Numbered from the stretch's first letter, positions 34,679 to 47,807 are shown. The stretch is DNA of 64,000 bases from Trifolium pratense (GCF_020283565.1 NC_060060.1:1922001-1986000); one strand, 5' to 3'. Numbers and translations are program-made. The notes: generated from the letters alone by a model not told the origin.

Positions 34679-36136
34679 AAATCTCAGTGATGGAGCAATC
34701 TCCTTTCTTTGTATTACATAATTTATTTTCATAATTAAGTAGATGAACCTATAGCTCACTCTAAATCAATGGAAAAATTCAGAGTTCAAAAGTACTAAAG
34801 AGTGAAGGATGGAGGAACTGTGTTCCCCTCTTGGAACAAGGATTCAATTCAACAGGATAGAGTTAGGTTTGAGCTCATCAAAGTTGGATTCATTCACCTA
34901 GTTGGCCTATTCAGCTCTCAGCACACTTGCCTTCATGTTTTTCAGTTCACAGCACATATTCACCTAGTTTTATCTCAAATTTGCTAACTAGAGATCGACA
35001 ACCATGCTTCCATTGGTTCATTTAATTTTGTCACCACCAAAACCAATTGTCACACGAAAATGTTCTAATAGTTCCATCGATCACTAATAATCTATTTCCT
35101 ATCACAACTTTCCCGTGGAAATGAAGTTTATTTTGAGATTCCGCCTTGTCAAATCTCAGGGATCTAATGAGACCCTTCTCAAAGGCTCCATTGGTTCAAA
35201 TAGTCTCCATCGTTTCAATCATTTCTAGTTTCTCAAAGAGCTTCCATCTAGTTTCCCCTTTGCGACAGTCCCCTCAATAACTTCAATGTTTCCTATTGTA
35301 AATATTTGTCACCAATCTCACCTCTACTAATAATTTCCATCCACTATAGTCCCCTCAAGACCATCTAATACGTTAATCCACCTATGTCTCCACCACGGCT
35401 ATACCTTCTCCTAATCCTGCTGATTCTACCTCGTCTACATCAGAACTTTGTTTCTTCCATCCTTGTCCACCAACAACAAACTTATGTTGACTAGATTCAG
35501 AATCGGCAATCTTAAAACTAAAACTTTATACTCACTCAAATTGAGTCATCTAATGTAAAACAAAACAAGACTCGGCTCATCCTTAGTGGCTAGCTGAAAT
35601 GCAAGAAGAATAACAAAATACTTCTTACAAGCAACACGAACCCAGTGAATTCCAGTACCATAGAGTTTTGTTGGATATATACCCAACATCAAATTATTTA
35701 ATGCCGCCGCAATTTTTATACTTAGTTATTTTGAAGAGAATTCAATCAATTTATATGTTAAATTTATTTTTCCTTCAGGGTATGTACCGGTATACAGCGA
35801 AACTCAAATACCTAAGAATTCACTTGGAAGCAAATCAATAAGAAACCTAGAATAAGCTAAAAAAATCAGCAAACGTAAAAGAAAGATAAAACAGATCCTA
35901 ACCTTTGTGATAATTGCGTATAATCGAAAAAAAAAACAAATATAGTCATATAGAAATAATCCCTAAAAGCTAATCTTACAGATCCTAATCATAAATCAAA
36001 AATTGATGAATATTGTTATTAGCACTATGATTCTAGTTCTAGTATAAGCTTTCAGCATCGTAACTCGACTAGAGATTATCAGTATAGAAGTTAAATCTTG
36101 ATGTTAAACAAAATTAGAGAAGATTAACAAGCTTAC

Positions 36137-36320
36137 CGGATCGGCGGTTGTGTGCGTCACTGCCGGGAAGTGCTTTAAGCAGCTACAGTTAAAAGGCTGC
36201 GGATGGCCGGGTTGAGCGGCGGTGGCGAGATTACGGCGACGGCGGCTTGGAAGAAGTGAGAGTCGAGAGAGAAAACGCTTTCAATTTTCAAGATGTCATT
36301 TTTCCCCCAAAATTTCTATC
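36137..36320 (-). other. 5' leader exon of the VMA21-like gene (predicted)
   Basis: GC-rich sequence ending in a strong donor (GATCCG|GTAAGC on the minus strand, at 36137|36136). The acceptor before the coding exon is TTTTCAG|GGTTTGG at 31496. The resulting 4.6-kb intron lies in the untranslated leader. The exon has many CCG/GCC words and no ATG on the minus strand. The right boundary is set by the TATA-like sequence and is approximate. Confidence 0.5.
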
Positions 36321-36350
36321 TCAATTCCAATTTTATTATGAAAATTAGAT

Positions 36351-36364
36351 AGTATATATATATT
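36351..36364 (-). promoter_or_regulatory. TATA-like element for the VMA21-like gene
   Basis: AGTATATATATATT on the plus strand reads as a TATA box on the minus strand, about 30-40 bp upstream of the predicted leader exon. A Harbinger-like element starts about 130 bp further upstream. Confidence 0.4.
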
Positions 36365-36494
36365 TGGTATAAGATAGTATATATTTTAATTTAATTCATG
36401 TACAATCTTTTTTAACCATTTCTATTTTTTTTATTTCTATTTTATTTTTTGGAGGAATCATTTCTAATTTTTATTTTTTTTAATCAAATTGTAA

Positions 36495-37426
36495 GGGCCC
36501 GTTTGGTGCACAGGATAAGAGACAGGATAGGATAACTGTATCATATTCTGTTTCAGTCCAGTGTTTGGTGACACAACAGGATATGATAAGTTAATCCTGT
36601 AGCTTATCATATCCTGTCTCTCTAGTTAAAATTCTTATCCTGAATTTGAGCTGGGTTACCAGCAGGATAGGATAATTTTTTTTTTTTACTGATTTATTCT
36701 ATAAAATATATTTTAAAATAAAAAAAATGAAAATTAATAAAATATAAATAATAAAATAATTTGATAGTAAATTAATAATAAAATAATTAATTTTTAAATA
36801 TACATGTGATTTTCTCACAAGGGTAATTTTGTAATTTACATAATATAAAAAAATCAAAATTATACTAAAATTACAATATTTTAAAGTAAAATAATTATTA
36901 AAAAATCGTAAAATATGGATATTAATTTAAATTTTATAAGAAATTAAATATAATTATTTTGCAATGGTATTTTTATTATTTACGTATGAGATATATCATA
37001 TATTTATTTAGCTTATCTAACATGTATATATCATTGGGTTATTTATTTGATCATGATTCATATAAAAAATTAAAATTTTTTATTTTCTCATATTTTTTTA
37101 TTTAAAACTATATAAATTTATTTGATTACTTATTTATATTTTTTATTTAAAAAATTCAAAGTATTACAAAATAATTTTAAAAAAATAACAATTGATTTAC
37201 AAGGGTAATTTTGTCATTTAAATATTTTATATATCTTATCATATTATTATGAGCAAGTATGTATTAAAAACATGATATAATAGTTATCATGTTTGTTATC
37301 CTGTGTGCGCCAAACACAAGATAGGATAACTGAGGATAACTGTTATCCTGCTGATATCATATCCTATCCTTATCCTGTTTTATATCATATCTTATCACTA
37401 TCATATCATGCGCACCAAACGGGCCG
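36495..37426. mobile_element. PIF/Harbinger-like (Tourist) element, 932 bp
   Basis: Inverted ends: GGGCCCGTTTGGTGCACAGG on the left, GCGCACCAAACGGGCC on the right. A TAA target duplication sits at 36492-36494 and 37427-37429. Subterminal sequence is full of inverted AGGATA/TATCCT repeats (AGACAGGATAGGATAACTG against CAGTTATCCT...). The centre is AT-rich and non-coding, with no transposase, so it is non-autonomous. It lies in the promoter-proximal region of the VMA21-like gene. Confidence 0.75.
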
Positions 37427-37599
37427 TAAGTGTATAAAACTATCCTGAATTAACAAAGGAATTAAGTAACCTTATGCCAAGAGATTTCATTTATAGATAA
37501 GACCATCCATCATTGGCAAGGATATCAGGAATAATGAAATCCAATTGTTTGAGAAACATCATAACATTCTGCCATCTATATTAAAGTTAAAATAACATA

Positions 37600-37858
37600 C
37601 TCCATCTGTTCTAATTTGATTGACACAGTTGTCTGTTTCACGTATACCGATGCATAATTTTGACGATTAATATTTTTAATTGTATGATAGTAAAAATTAT
37701 AAAAATTTGATATTTTGAAAATATTCATCGAGACGAATCAAACAACATCTTATATGCTAATATTTATTTCTGTTTATTAGTAGAAAAATAAAGTTAAAGC
37801 AACATGTGTGAATAGTACATAACAGTCAACTGTGTCAATCAAATTGGGACAGAGGGAG
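37600..37858. mobile_element. Stowaway-type MITE
   Basis: Left end CTCCATCTGTTCTAATTTGA and right end TCAAATTGGGACAGAGGGAG are inverted copies, extending further inward (TTGACACAGTTG / CAACTGTGTCAA). TA dinucleotides flank both sides, the Tc1/mariner target. About 259 bp, no coding sequence. A related degenerate copy spans about 44300-44577. Confidence 0.8.
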
Positions 37859-37936
37859 TATTTATCAAGATTAGTAAAAACCAAAACCACTGCTGCGGAA
37901 TCTGATTTTATCTACAAATTATGCCAATTCAAATCT

Positions 37937-38578
37937 TTTACTAGTAAAAGGAAGGTTGAATTGCTCATAGGCCTTCATTGTGATGATGTGGCACCTCTAA
38001 AAAAACTCCATATTTTTATTAAAAATTTACCAACTTCTCTTAATTATTAAAAATATCTAAAATAAAATTTATCCTCCACAAATTAAATTTCATGTCTAAT
38101 GATTAATACATGAATAGAAAAAGAAACCCCCATAATTCCAAAAGACTATATTTTGGCATATATAAAATGATAAATATGGATTAATAGAAAACGTAAATGA
38201 CTAAATAATTAAGAGTAACCTAAATATCCATATACTTGCCCAAATAAAAAACTTAATTTTACTAGTAAAAGGAAGGTTGAATTGCTCATAGGCCTTCATT
38301 GTGATGATGTGGCACCTCTAAAAAAACTCTATATTTTTATTGAAAATTTACCAACTTCTCTTAATTATTAAAAATATCTAAAATAAAATTTATCCTCCAC
38401 AAATTAAATTTCATGTCTAATGATTAATACATGAATAGAAAAAGCAACCCCCATAATTCCAAAAGACTATATTTTGGCATATATAAAATGATAAATATGG
38501 ATTAATAGAAAACGTAAATGACTAAATAATTAAGAGTAACCTAAATATCCATATACTTGCCCAAATAAAAAACTTAAT
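37937..38578. repeat. Tandem duplication, 321-bp unit, two copies
   Basis: The sequence beginning ACTAGTAAAAGGAAGGTTGA at about 37940 recurs at 38261, exactly 321 bp later, and the match continues to the end of the unit (CCCAAATAAAAAACTTAATT). I see only a few substitutions, e.g. CTCCATA/CTCTATA and AAAAGAAACC/AAAAGCAACC. That near-identity implies a recent event. The unit contains no gene. Confidence 0.9.
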
Positions 38579-40010
38579 TCGTATATATGGATCAATAAAA
38601 CATTCATACGTAAAAACCAAAAAAATATATCCATATGTCACTAAAATATGTACATATAAATTATATGTATATATAAATTTTAGTATTGTTATTAAATATA
38701 TATAATCTAATTTTCTAAAAAAACCAAGATAAATCATATTAATATATTATTACATATTGCAAGAGGTTAAATCAACAATCAAACGATTAGCTTATCAAAA
38801 AAAAAAAAAAACAATCAAACGATTAATTACAAGGAATAAAAACAATTATGATTGACCCTTAGGTATTCATATGATGCAACTATAACTGCAAAATTATTAT
38901 TATTATATTATACAATTAACCCTCATGATTGTTGGAGTTTCTTTCAATAATTATATATAAAAAAAAAACTGTATGTTTTACCACAATGGTCTTTATAAAT
39001 ATTGATACTCACACATCACTACTTGCCCATGGTCTCATATTTTGTAATCTTATTTTTTTCTTTTTTGTGTTTTCTAACCTTCTTTGTAGTAATTTCATCA
39101 AGTCATGTCTACTCTTGAGTAAATCAACTACACTATTTTATTGTTTCAAGGAAAAATGTAATTCTATTTTCAAATGTATTTTCCTCATTGTTTTTGGGAT
39201 AGGTTCTTTTTTTTCTTTTAAATATAGCAATGAAATGTATATTCAAGAATAACATTGCGACAATGAAAAATATATATAACTGCAATTTCTTAACTTTTTT
39301 TTAGTGGTACTTGGTTTTAATAGAGAAGATTTGGAAATGCAATACAAGTTGGTCGTATGAAGCAAATTTGGAAGAATTTAATCTCTACTTGGTTAGAGGT
39401 GTTTTCATATGCTTAATCATCTAGGTTATGATTCAAATTAGTGGATTGGGCTGGTACGAAGGTTTTCAAGTTTGCAATTGAGCTAAGTTGTATTTTAATT
39501 TCTTTATTACTTTTAGAATAAACTCATTTAAGTCACTAAGAAAAATCGTAAGATTCCATTTAGTTTCTAAGACAAATATTAAAAGTATCTCACTATCTAC
39601 CTTAAATTTTGTTTGATTGATGAAGGAAAAGTGGCGTAGCAATTTAGTCACTACTTTACAATTTATACTTTTTTATTACACCAACATTTTAGCTACTAAT
39701 TTTGATATTCCATTGCTTAAAAAGACACATAAAATTAAAGATGCAAACAAATTAAAGAGAGGATAGTGGCATAAACCTCACTAAGAAAAATAAAATTAAA
39801 CCAAAATAGAAAAGAAAAAGAATTAAGCATATGGTGAAAATGATAAACGAAACCACTAGCTAAATAATTCTGACAAATAAAAGGCAAAGAAATCTTAATA
39901 AGTAATATAAAATGTTATATTATATTTATCTATTTTATTATTTAAATTACTCTCTAAGCATAATAGTATTTAGGAGATAAGATATTATAGTTATGAGTGA
40001 GTACATAGTG
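38579..40010. other. AT-rich intergenic DNA, no gene seen
   Basis: Runs of A and T with short open frames only. A plus-strand frame at 38929-39252 is Phe/Ser/Leu-rich and looks like translated low-complexity DNA. Confidence 0.5.
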
Positions 40011-40014
40011 AGAT

Positions 40015-40632
40015 AGTCTTAAGAATAAGATGACATGTTGAATGTTAAATTCTTATAATATCATGCAAACTAAAAAAAGAAGAATAGTATTTCTTAATCT
40101 TTGTACTATCGAACAGGTGGAGGGTGTTGAAAAAACTGTTATACTAAAAAAATGACCAACCAAAAAAAATGTAAAAAAACAATAGACTTAAAAAATTGGG
40201 AATAGTAAAGTCTGGATAAAATTTCACCAAGTCAATATGTGAGAAGAAACTTCAAAAGAACGAGAGGAAAGTTTGTAGAAAAGCTATTTGATACCTTGAA
40301 TTGCATAGAAGGAAATAAACAGTTACGCTATTCGATATGTAATTTTCAAAAAACGAGATCACGCGGTAAATAAAAGTATTTATATATGCATGCCTCCAAC
40401 TCTATTGAAATAAATAAGGGTTACATCAAAAATAAAAAGCAAGGCCACATTTTACTATACAATTGCAACTCATATAAAGAAAGCTACGATTACACTATTA
40501 AAATAAAATATAATGCATCTTTTCAAACTTATAAAATATTATAAGAGATCTATTACATTAAAATATATAAAAAAACTACGATATAAATCAATGAAAAATA
40601 TCATTTCTAAACAACTTTTTTATTTATTTGTA
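40015..40632. repeat. Long direct repeat, copy 1
   Basis: Shares with 43263-44113 the ordered words AATAAGATGACAT, AATAGACT.AAAAAATTGGGA, AAAATTTCACCAAGT, TGCATGCCTCCAACTCT, CATCAAAAATAAAAA, CAACTCATATAAAGAAA, TATAAGAGATCTATTACATT and TTTCTAAACAACTTTTTT. It ends abruptly where a sequence beginning GTAGACACGGGCCGGCCC starts. The two copies are in the same orientation, ~3.3 kb apart. Confidence 0.8.
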
Positions 40633-43262
40633 GACACGGGCCGGCCCAAGGGTAAAGTGGTCCAAGCCCTAGATTTAGACCCCCAAAAATAATTTTTTTG
40701 GTAAAGGATTTAGGCCCCAAATTTTTTTTATCACCTTTATACTATAAGAAAAGTTTACAATCTCTATTAAAAAACTTTTTCATCATCTCCTTTAATTAAA
40801 TTAAATCATTTTAATTTTAATTATCAATATATCAAATTATCACTATATAACTTCTTACACAAGGGACCAACTTACTAAAATGAAAAATTAAATTAAAAGG
40901 GACCAACTAATATATAAGATTTATATAACCACAAAATATTCATGACTGTTGAAATTCTTTCGATACTAATAAAAAAAACGTGTGTCTCTCTTCATTGCAT
41001 AGTTAATTGGTTCCTAAATGAAAAATTTAATTAAAAGGACCAATATAACCACAAAATATATTCTTTCAATACTAAGAAAGAAAAAAAAAAGTGTCTAAGA
41101 CTATTGGAATTCTCTTCATTTCATAGTTAATTGGTCCCTAAATGACAAATGAAAAATTTAATTAAAAGGGACCAACTATATCGATATCGATTTATACATA
41201 TCCATTAGAATTAGAATTATCAAAAATTGGATGGTTTTTCAAAAGAAATTGGATGTGGCACTCTATAAAAAAGTTTACAATCTCTATTAAAACCTTTTCA
41301 TATTTCATATAATAGAGTTACTCTAATAATAAATAATAAACAATAATAATATATTAAAAAAAAAACTAACCCAATTTATTGTTGTTTAATTGAGACAAAA
41401 ATGAATTGCAAGCAATGAAAGGTGGAACGATGTATCATGTTATTGTTTTATTAATTGCATTGCAATATATTATTAAAATATATATTGTATGTTACAATTC
41501 CCTATTAATGCAATTGAAAACAAAGAATTCTTGGAGACACTAATATTGAATATGTAAATTTAGCTAATTATCAAACACAAGCCCTATATAAAGTTAACCC
41601 AAAAGCTAATTATCACCACCATATTGAATATGTAAATTTACATTGAAGTCTAGCTTCTATGTTTTAACAAAATTTTAATTTATCTATCTCATGGCAAAAA
41701 CTTTATGGTTTCTTTGTCTAACATCTCCATGAGAAAAAGTTATGCATCTTCACCTTCCATATGTTAAAGTTACACATTATAGTGTCTTGAATTGATTTAA
41801 AAGCTATCATGTACATATATATAGTTACATCATAAGTATATTGGTTTTTGTCCTTGGTAGGTGATGGTGACTAACCTCTTAGAATATCAGGTATGTCTAC
41901 ATGTGATTGATTAAGAAATTGATATACATATATGTGATAGTTGCCTATTAATATGTTTGTAAATTGGAATTTTTCTACTACTCTGAGTTTAGAACATCTC
42001 TAATCATTTTTTATATTTCTTTTTTAGGTTGGAAATTCTTTTAAATATCAACCGGTGTTTTGTTCCATGATTAATTAAACTTTGAGTTGAATCGATTAAT
42101 ATGAATATGACTATTTTTTCATGTGAAGGAGGAGAACAGGATAAAACATACTTCTATTTTTGCTTACGTTGCATCCTTGCTCCTTATAAAGCCTATGAAA
42201 TGACGTATCATGTAAGGATGTGTATTTAACTCTAATGGGAGTTTGTAAACCATCATTTTTTTTAATTGATATAATGTTTGTAATTAGACAACTTTTCTTT
42301 TTCATTTATTATTTTGTTAGTCTAATGTTTTAGCTTATTTGTTTCTTATTTTCTTTTTCATTTATTATGTTATATAAGGTAGAAGATTTGTATAAAAAAT
42401 TGTTGATTAATAGGAATATAATTAATTTTTTTCATGTGAATAAGTTGAAGAGGATAAAAGAGACTTTTATTTATTGATTTTGAAGTGCCTTAAAATTTAT
42501 ATAGATCGAGGGTATATTGATGTTGGATGCATTCAATTAAAAGAGGACAATCCAAATAATTTAGAAATATAAATATGTCTCTCATTTTTAAATATTATAT
42601 TGTCTACAATGTGTAGGTGATCTACTTGATCTCGATCAAGAGAAATATAGAAACAAAAACAAAGTAGAAATTAAAATAAGTTTTTTTTTTTGTAGTTGAC
42701 ACTCAAGTCATGCGGTTCTTATAATTGTAATACATGCAAGAAGTATATTGATTCAACTTGACTTAGAGGTTGTCCAAATATATAATCTTCATGCATTTAT
42801 CGTATAACATTTGCCTAATTCTGGATGGTTCAATATGAATATATATGAATTTTAATAGACGGTCCTATTTTAATCTACGCATGTCATCTTATTCTTACAA
42901 CCATGAAATGAATCGATGAAAAGAATTGTGCTAAATATTTTTTCCTCCCACTTAGAATTGTACTAAAAACTTTCTAAATTAAATTAAAAAAAGACAAAAA
43001 TTATTAAATAAAAATTGTTGATGCTCATTTGTCAAAATAAATTTTAGAAATTATTAAAACCGTAGATGCTAAAATATATTTACATATATTTAGAAAATAT
43101 AATCACACATATATTTAAACATATTTACACACAACTAAAATTCATCAATAATTCAAAAATTATTAATTTAATTTACATAATAATATAATTTTTTGGATAA
43201 ATTAAGTACATATTCTAAAATATTATTTACGTTACGGCTGAAAATAAAATAGTGGAATATTT
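40633..43262. other. Repeat-rich DNA between the two direct repeats
   Basis: Around 40860-41190 a ~130-bp unit is repeated about three times (AAAATTTAATTAAAAGGGACCAA... ...TTCATAGTTAATTGG). No gene was recognised from 41.2 to 43.2 kb; small frames such as 42111-42305 (-) are unsupported. Confidence 0.5.
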
Positions 43263-44113
43263 ATAAGAATAAGATGACATTTCTTTAAGCAAATAAGAAG
43301 ATGATACATGTTAAATCTTAAATTCATCTATAAGACTTTCTTTACCTTAACCAAATAACTAAACCTAAATTCAAATATATAAAATCTTCGTCCAAACTTA
43401 TATATTAACAACAACAAATATTCGAGTTTATATAATATAATAAGAAAAAATAAAATAAATGTTCAAAAAAATATTAAATAAGAGGGACAAAAACTAACAA
43501 TAATTTTGAAGAGACACAAACCTCGCCAAGAAAAAGAAAAACAAACCAAAAACAAAAGGACCAAGCAAAAATAAATGTGAACCAAACAATAGACTAAAAA
43601 ATTGGGACTAATAAAGTTGGAATAAAATTTCACCAAGTGAATAAGTGAGAATAAACTCCAAGAGAACGAGAGATGAGTAAGTAGATAAGCTATTTGGAAC
43701 CTTAAATTGCATAGAACGTAGTAAGCAAATACACTATTTGATACATAATTTTCAAAAAATGAGATCACGTGGAACAAATAGGCAAAGCCACCATATATGA
43801 ATCATATTCTATAATCAAAACTTATTTTAACATTTCTGATGAGAAATATTGTCTACAAGTATAATTAGGTATGCCTCCAACTCTTATTGAAAATAATAAA
43901 ATAAGGAATACATCAAAAATAAAAAACAAAGTGACATTTGACTATAAAATTGCAACTCATATAAAGAAAACTAAAATCTTATATGATTACACTAATAAAA
44001 TAAAAAATGATACATCCTTTCAAACTTATGAAATATTATAAGAGATCTATTACATTAAAATATAAACAAACTACGACATAAATTAATAAAAAATCTAATA
44101 TTTCTAAACAACT
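43263..44113. repeat. Long direct repeat, copy 2
   Basis: Second copy of the repeat at 40015-40632. It continues without a break into a Helitron 3' end at 44279, which suggests both copies derive from Helitron sequence. Copy 2 has an extra ~75 bp around 43780-43865 compared with copy 1. Confidence 0.75.
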
Positions 44114-44247
44114 TTTTTTTTACTCATATACTAATATTAAACATAATCATATTTTAAAATAATATATATTATTTAACTATATATGATTATAGTTATCACA
44201 ATCATTATTTTTTTATTTATAAAAATATTTTAATTATATATTTTAAT

Positions 44248-44279
44248 CGAACCCGTGCAACGCACGGGTTTATTCCTAG
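44248..44279 (+). mobile_element. Helitron 3' end
   Basis: CGAACCCGTGCAACGCACGGGTTTATTCCTAG is followed by T. It combines the 7-bp-stem hairpin (CCCGTGC/GCACGGG) with the CTAG|T terminus typical of Helitrons. The 5' TC end was not located, so the element's length is unknown. The hairpin resembles that of the Helitron at 27253-28141, on the opposite strand. Confidence 0.75.
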
Positions 44280-44660
44280 TATTCATTAAAATGAGGTTAG
44301 ATAGAAAAATTGTGAGAGTTTGTATTGCCAAAATGAGTGACCCGTTTTGATTATATACACTATTCACGTATCTTACTTTGACCCTATTTTTCTATTAATA
44401 AATAAAAATAAATATTAACATATAAGATGTTGTTGGATTCATCTCGATGAATATTTTCAAAATATCATATTTTTATAATTTTTACTATTCTACAATTTAA
44501 AATATTAATCGTCAAAGTTATGCATTGACATGCGTAACGCAGTCAACTGACTCACTCATTGTGGGACGAAGGGAGTACTATTTTACTAATTTATTTATAA
44601 AATATTAATTTTTTCTTATTTTTAAAATTATTTTTTACAAAATGTGGTAACTTTTTTGGT

Positions 44661-45395
44661 GACGTCTAAGGTGAGGGAGCTATTAAGTCCCTCACCGGTG
44701 AACCAGTAAACTTATACTGTTAGATGTAATCAATGGCTTAAATTTATTAATATTAAACAAAGAACATGTATAATTATTCACATACAATTAAACTCTCATT
44801 ATTTTATTTAATCTGAAAACTAACAACCACAAACTAATCTTCAACAACAATTCCACGAACTCAGAAACTTCTTTTCTAATAAATCATCTCAACAAAACAT
44901 TATGAAAGTGTGATGGTTTAAGCAAATCACTTTTTTAAAAATTTCCTCATTGTTTTCTCTCTCGCAGACATTGGCATCTCCCATAAATTAAGGAAAACAA
45001 AACAAAATTCATTTGTCCTTCTCTCACACCTCCCATAATCCTTCTATTTGAAAACCCTATATATTTTCTTTCTGTTAAATTCAAAAAATCACCATCTTTT
45101 TAGTTTTTACTAACATATATAATAACCCATTTTTGGGATTTCTGGGAATTTTCTAGTTCACTAGAAATTGAGTTTGTGGTTGAAGATGAATGTCTCGGTT
45201 TTGTTGGGTTCTCTAGAGATAGATTGAAGAATCAATGTTGGAAGATGATGATTTATGGTTATGGTTGGATTGTGTGTGAACAATAGTCCATGTTATCTTT
45301 TTTAATTTTAATAGATCTAAGCCATTGATTATATCTAATGGTAAAATATTAGTGGTCCACCGGTGAGGGACTTAACAGCTCCCTCACCTTAGACC
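44661..45395. mobile_element. TIR element (735 bp), Mutator-like, with gene-like interior
   Basis: Left arm GTCTAAGGTGAGGGAGCT...AAGTCCCTCACCGGTGAACC and right arm GGTCCACCGGTGAGGGACTTAACAGCTCCCTCACCTTAGACC are inverted copies; each also folds on itself. Homology continues inward over TTAGATGTAATCAATGGCTTAA and its inverse. Flanks AACTTTTTTGGT (left) and AACTTTTGGT (right) look like a target duplication of at least 9 bp, with drift in the T run. The interior (44.86-45.26 kb) is less AT-rich and looks like a gene 5' region, possibly captured. Confidence 0.65.
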
Positions 45396-45426
45396 AACTT
45401 TTGGTGTTTGTAGTTAATTGTAGTGT

Positions 45427-46420
45427 TTGTTTTTTGAAACTGAATTAACATTCACCTTGAAAATATTGGAGTTACAAAATATATCAACCAAGTCAAATAT
45501 ATATGTGTGTGTGACTCAATCGTGGCCAACAAAAGTGCAACAAAGTTCACTCGGCGTAAGTGGTCTGAAATCACAAGCTCATTACATCATGGACAACAAC
45601 AAATTTTGTAAAGTAAAGGGGATTCATGGTATGTTTCGTCGTCATTTGGATGGTCCTGTTGTGATGGATGATGGGTATAATGCTAGAGCAGAGTCTCATA
45701 CAGATGTTATAGTTTTGCATGCACAAAAAATTAGGGAATAGATTTCTTTGCCCCCTAGAATTGAGATGACAAAATTATTAAAAATTGACTTTGCACCAGA
45801 AGATGTTGGGAATGCATTGCAATTTCTAGAATAGTACTGATAACCTCATAAACAAGCATTAAAACATGTAAATGAACACATAAACAAGCACCTTATGCTC
45901 ATATTCAATACAGTAACCAACAAGTTTAACCAAATGGGGATGCCAGAGATCGCCAAGATGGAATTAATTTAATCCTATCACATATGAAATGTTGAAGAGA
46001 TTGAAACTCTCACTAATTCGTTTAAGGTTTAGTGGGAGTTTTTATCACTATGATTGCAAAAAGGTTAGAGTATTTATTAGTTAGTAAATAGCACATTGTG
46101 ATGTTTGGGAAGAAAGCATTCTTCATGTGTTAAGAGATTGCCCCTTAGCAGCTTGCTCCGAACTGAAAAGTCCGTATAATTCATGTTTACAAAGAGGTTA
46201 ATAGATGCGTTGACATCATGGAAGGACAAGGTTGCTCCTTACAAGAATACGAGATGAGAGTTATATGAATCCACTGACAGTGGTCCTTCAGTGTGTTTCT
46301 AATGATGCTAGGGGTGTTGTTTTCCCCCGATTAGTTTCTAGTTAGTCTTTCACTATATTTACATGTATCTCATGTGGTGGGACAAGCCTTGATGTTCAAG
46401 TTTACAATCGAAACAAAGGC
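45427..46420 (+). pseudogene. LINE-derived debris including a zinc-binding (zf-RVT) motif
   Basis: Around 46086-46160 (+) the translation AHCDVWEESILHVLRDCPLA matches the zf-RVT motif that follows the reverse transcriptase in plant LINEs (C..C....ES.LH.LRDCP.A). Upstream, a frame at 45427-45741 includes MDNNKFCKVKGIHGMF and is unrecognised. No intact reverse transcriptase is present. Treat the whole block as a decayed retroelement. Confidence 0.45.
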
Positions 46421-46626
46421 AAGGACATCATTTACAATTCAACGGGGTATTGTTTATTACAAAGGACAAAATAAATTTGTGCAATTTTCTCGATATTGGT
46501 AGACGTTTTGATGGACATCGTATGAGTATGTGGTCAAATATAAGGGACATTGTTGCTCCCTTGCTGGTATCAATGGAGAAATCATGCTCTATGTTTACTA
46601 AAAAATGTAACCCAAAACAAAGTCTA

Positions 46627-46980
46627 TATACTACTGGAAAAATCAAATTTAGAGAGGGATCAAATCCGTCGCTAAATCAACAAATTTCCTCACACTGATT
46701 TAGCGACGAATTTAGTGAGGCACCAAAATCCGTAAAGAAAATGAGCGTCACAAAATATTTGTGAGGGATTTTGACATCCGTTGCAGTTTGCGACGGATTT
46801 GTACTGTCTCAAAGATTAAATCCCTCACTATTTGTAAACCAAAATTCAACTTGAGAACACGTTTCCGTAACTAATAGTGAGGGATTTTATGAGGGACATA
46901 TCTATGAGGGTCAGTCACTAATTTAAAAGAATGTATTTTTGTGAGGGTTTTTTTTTATTTAGTGAAATTCCGTCACAAAA
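46627..46980. mobile_element. Fragment of a CACTA-like element end
   Basis: TACTACTGGAAAAATC at 46628 resembles the CACTACTGGAAAAA terminus common in plant CACTA elements. It is followed by many subterminal words in both orientations (GAGGGATTTT, AAATCCCTCAC, CCGTCGCTAAATC/GATTTAGCGACG). The other end and target duplication were not found. Confidence 0.5.
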
Positions 46981-47800
46981 AGTAAATCATTCATCTAGTT
47001 TTTGGTTTTCTAATGTGATTTTTTTTAAAAAAAGTAATATATATTTAATTGCATCCATAAGTATCACATATTATTCTATAAAATACATAAAATTGATCCA
47101 TATAAATTTAATACCGAAACTATATTCTTTTTGACAAAATACAGTAACTATATTATTAAAAATATTAGTTACATCCAAATTCTCAAAACAAATTACTTAC
47201 AAATATAGAGTAAAGATACACTTTAAGGAAAATAAATTACTCACAAAATACAGTAACTACATTTTTTTCTAATGTGTTAGATATATATTTGTTTAATTTG
47301 ATCTCCTATCTAAGACAAGATAAAATAAAACAAACTATATCTTATAGTTTACAAACCATACATAATTCTTCGACTAACCCATCCTCCATATTCATCTTCA
47401 AGTGCTTGTGGCAGCTGACAACTTCAATTGAACTTTATAAAGTAAAATTAGTTTGCAAAAGAACCTTGGCTTGTTAGTTCATTGATGAGATTAATGCAAA
47501 TTTGACATATAAACATAAATGATTTAAAATTTACGCATTATTAATATTTAACTTGTGAAAAGAAAAAGTAACATACATGCAACATGGTATGTGTGAAAAC
47601 TGAATATTATTATATTTCAAGTTATGAATAATGTACAATCATTGATGTGTTTATATAGGTTATTCTAAACTAATAGGCTCATGGGTCGAATACATATACA
47701 TGTTACTACTAAAAATAAAAGATTGTTTCTAGTAATAAAATATTTACGTATTTATTTACAACAGTATGTGATATTCGTATGTGCCATTCTTGGACTGAAC
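46981..47800. other. AT-rich DNA downstream of HAC copy A, no gene seen
   Basis: No coding signal recognised between the CACTA fragment and the decayed 3' end of the HAC gene. Confidence 0.5.
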
Positions 47801-47807
47801 TGAACAG

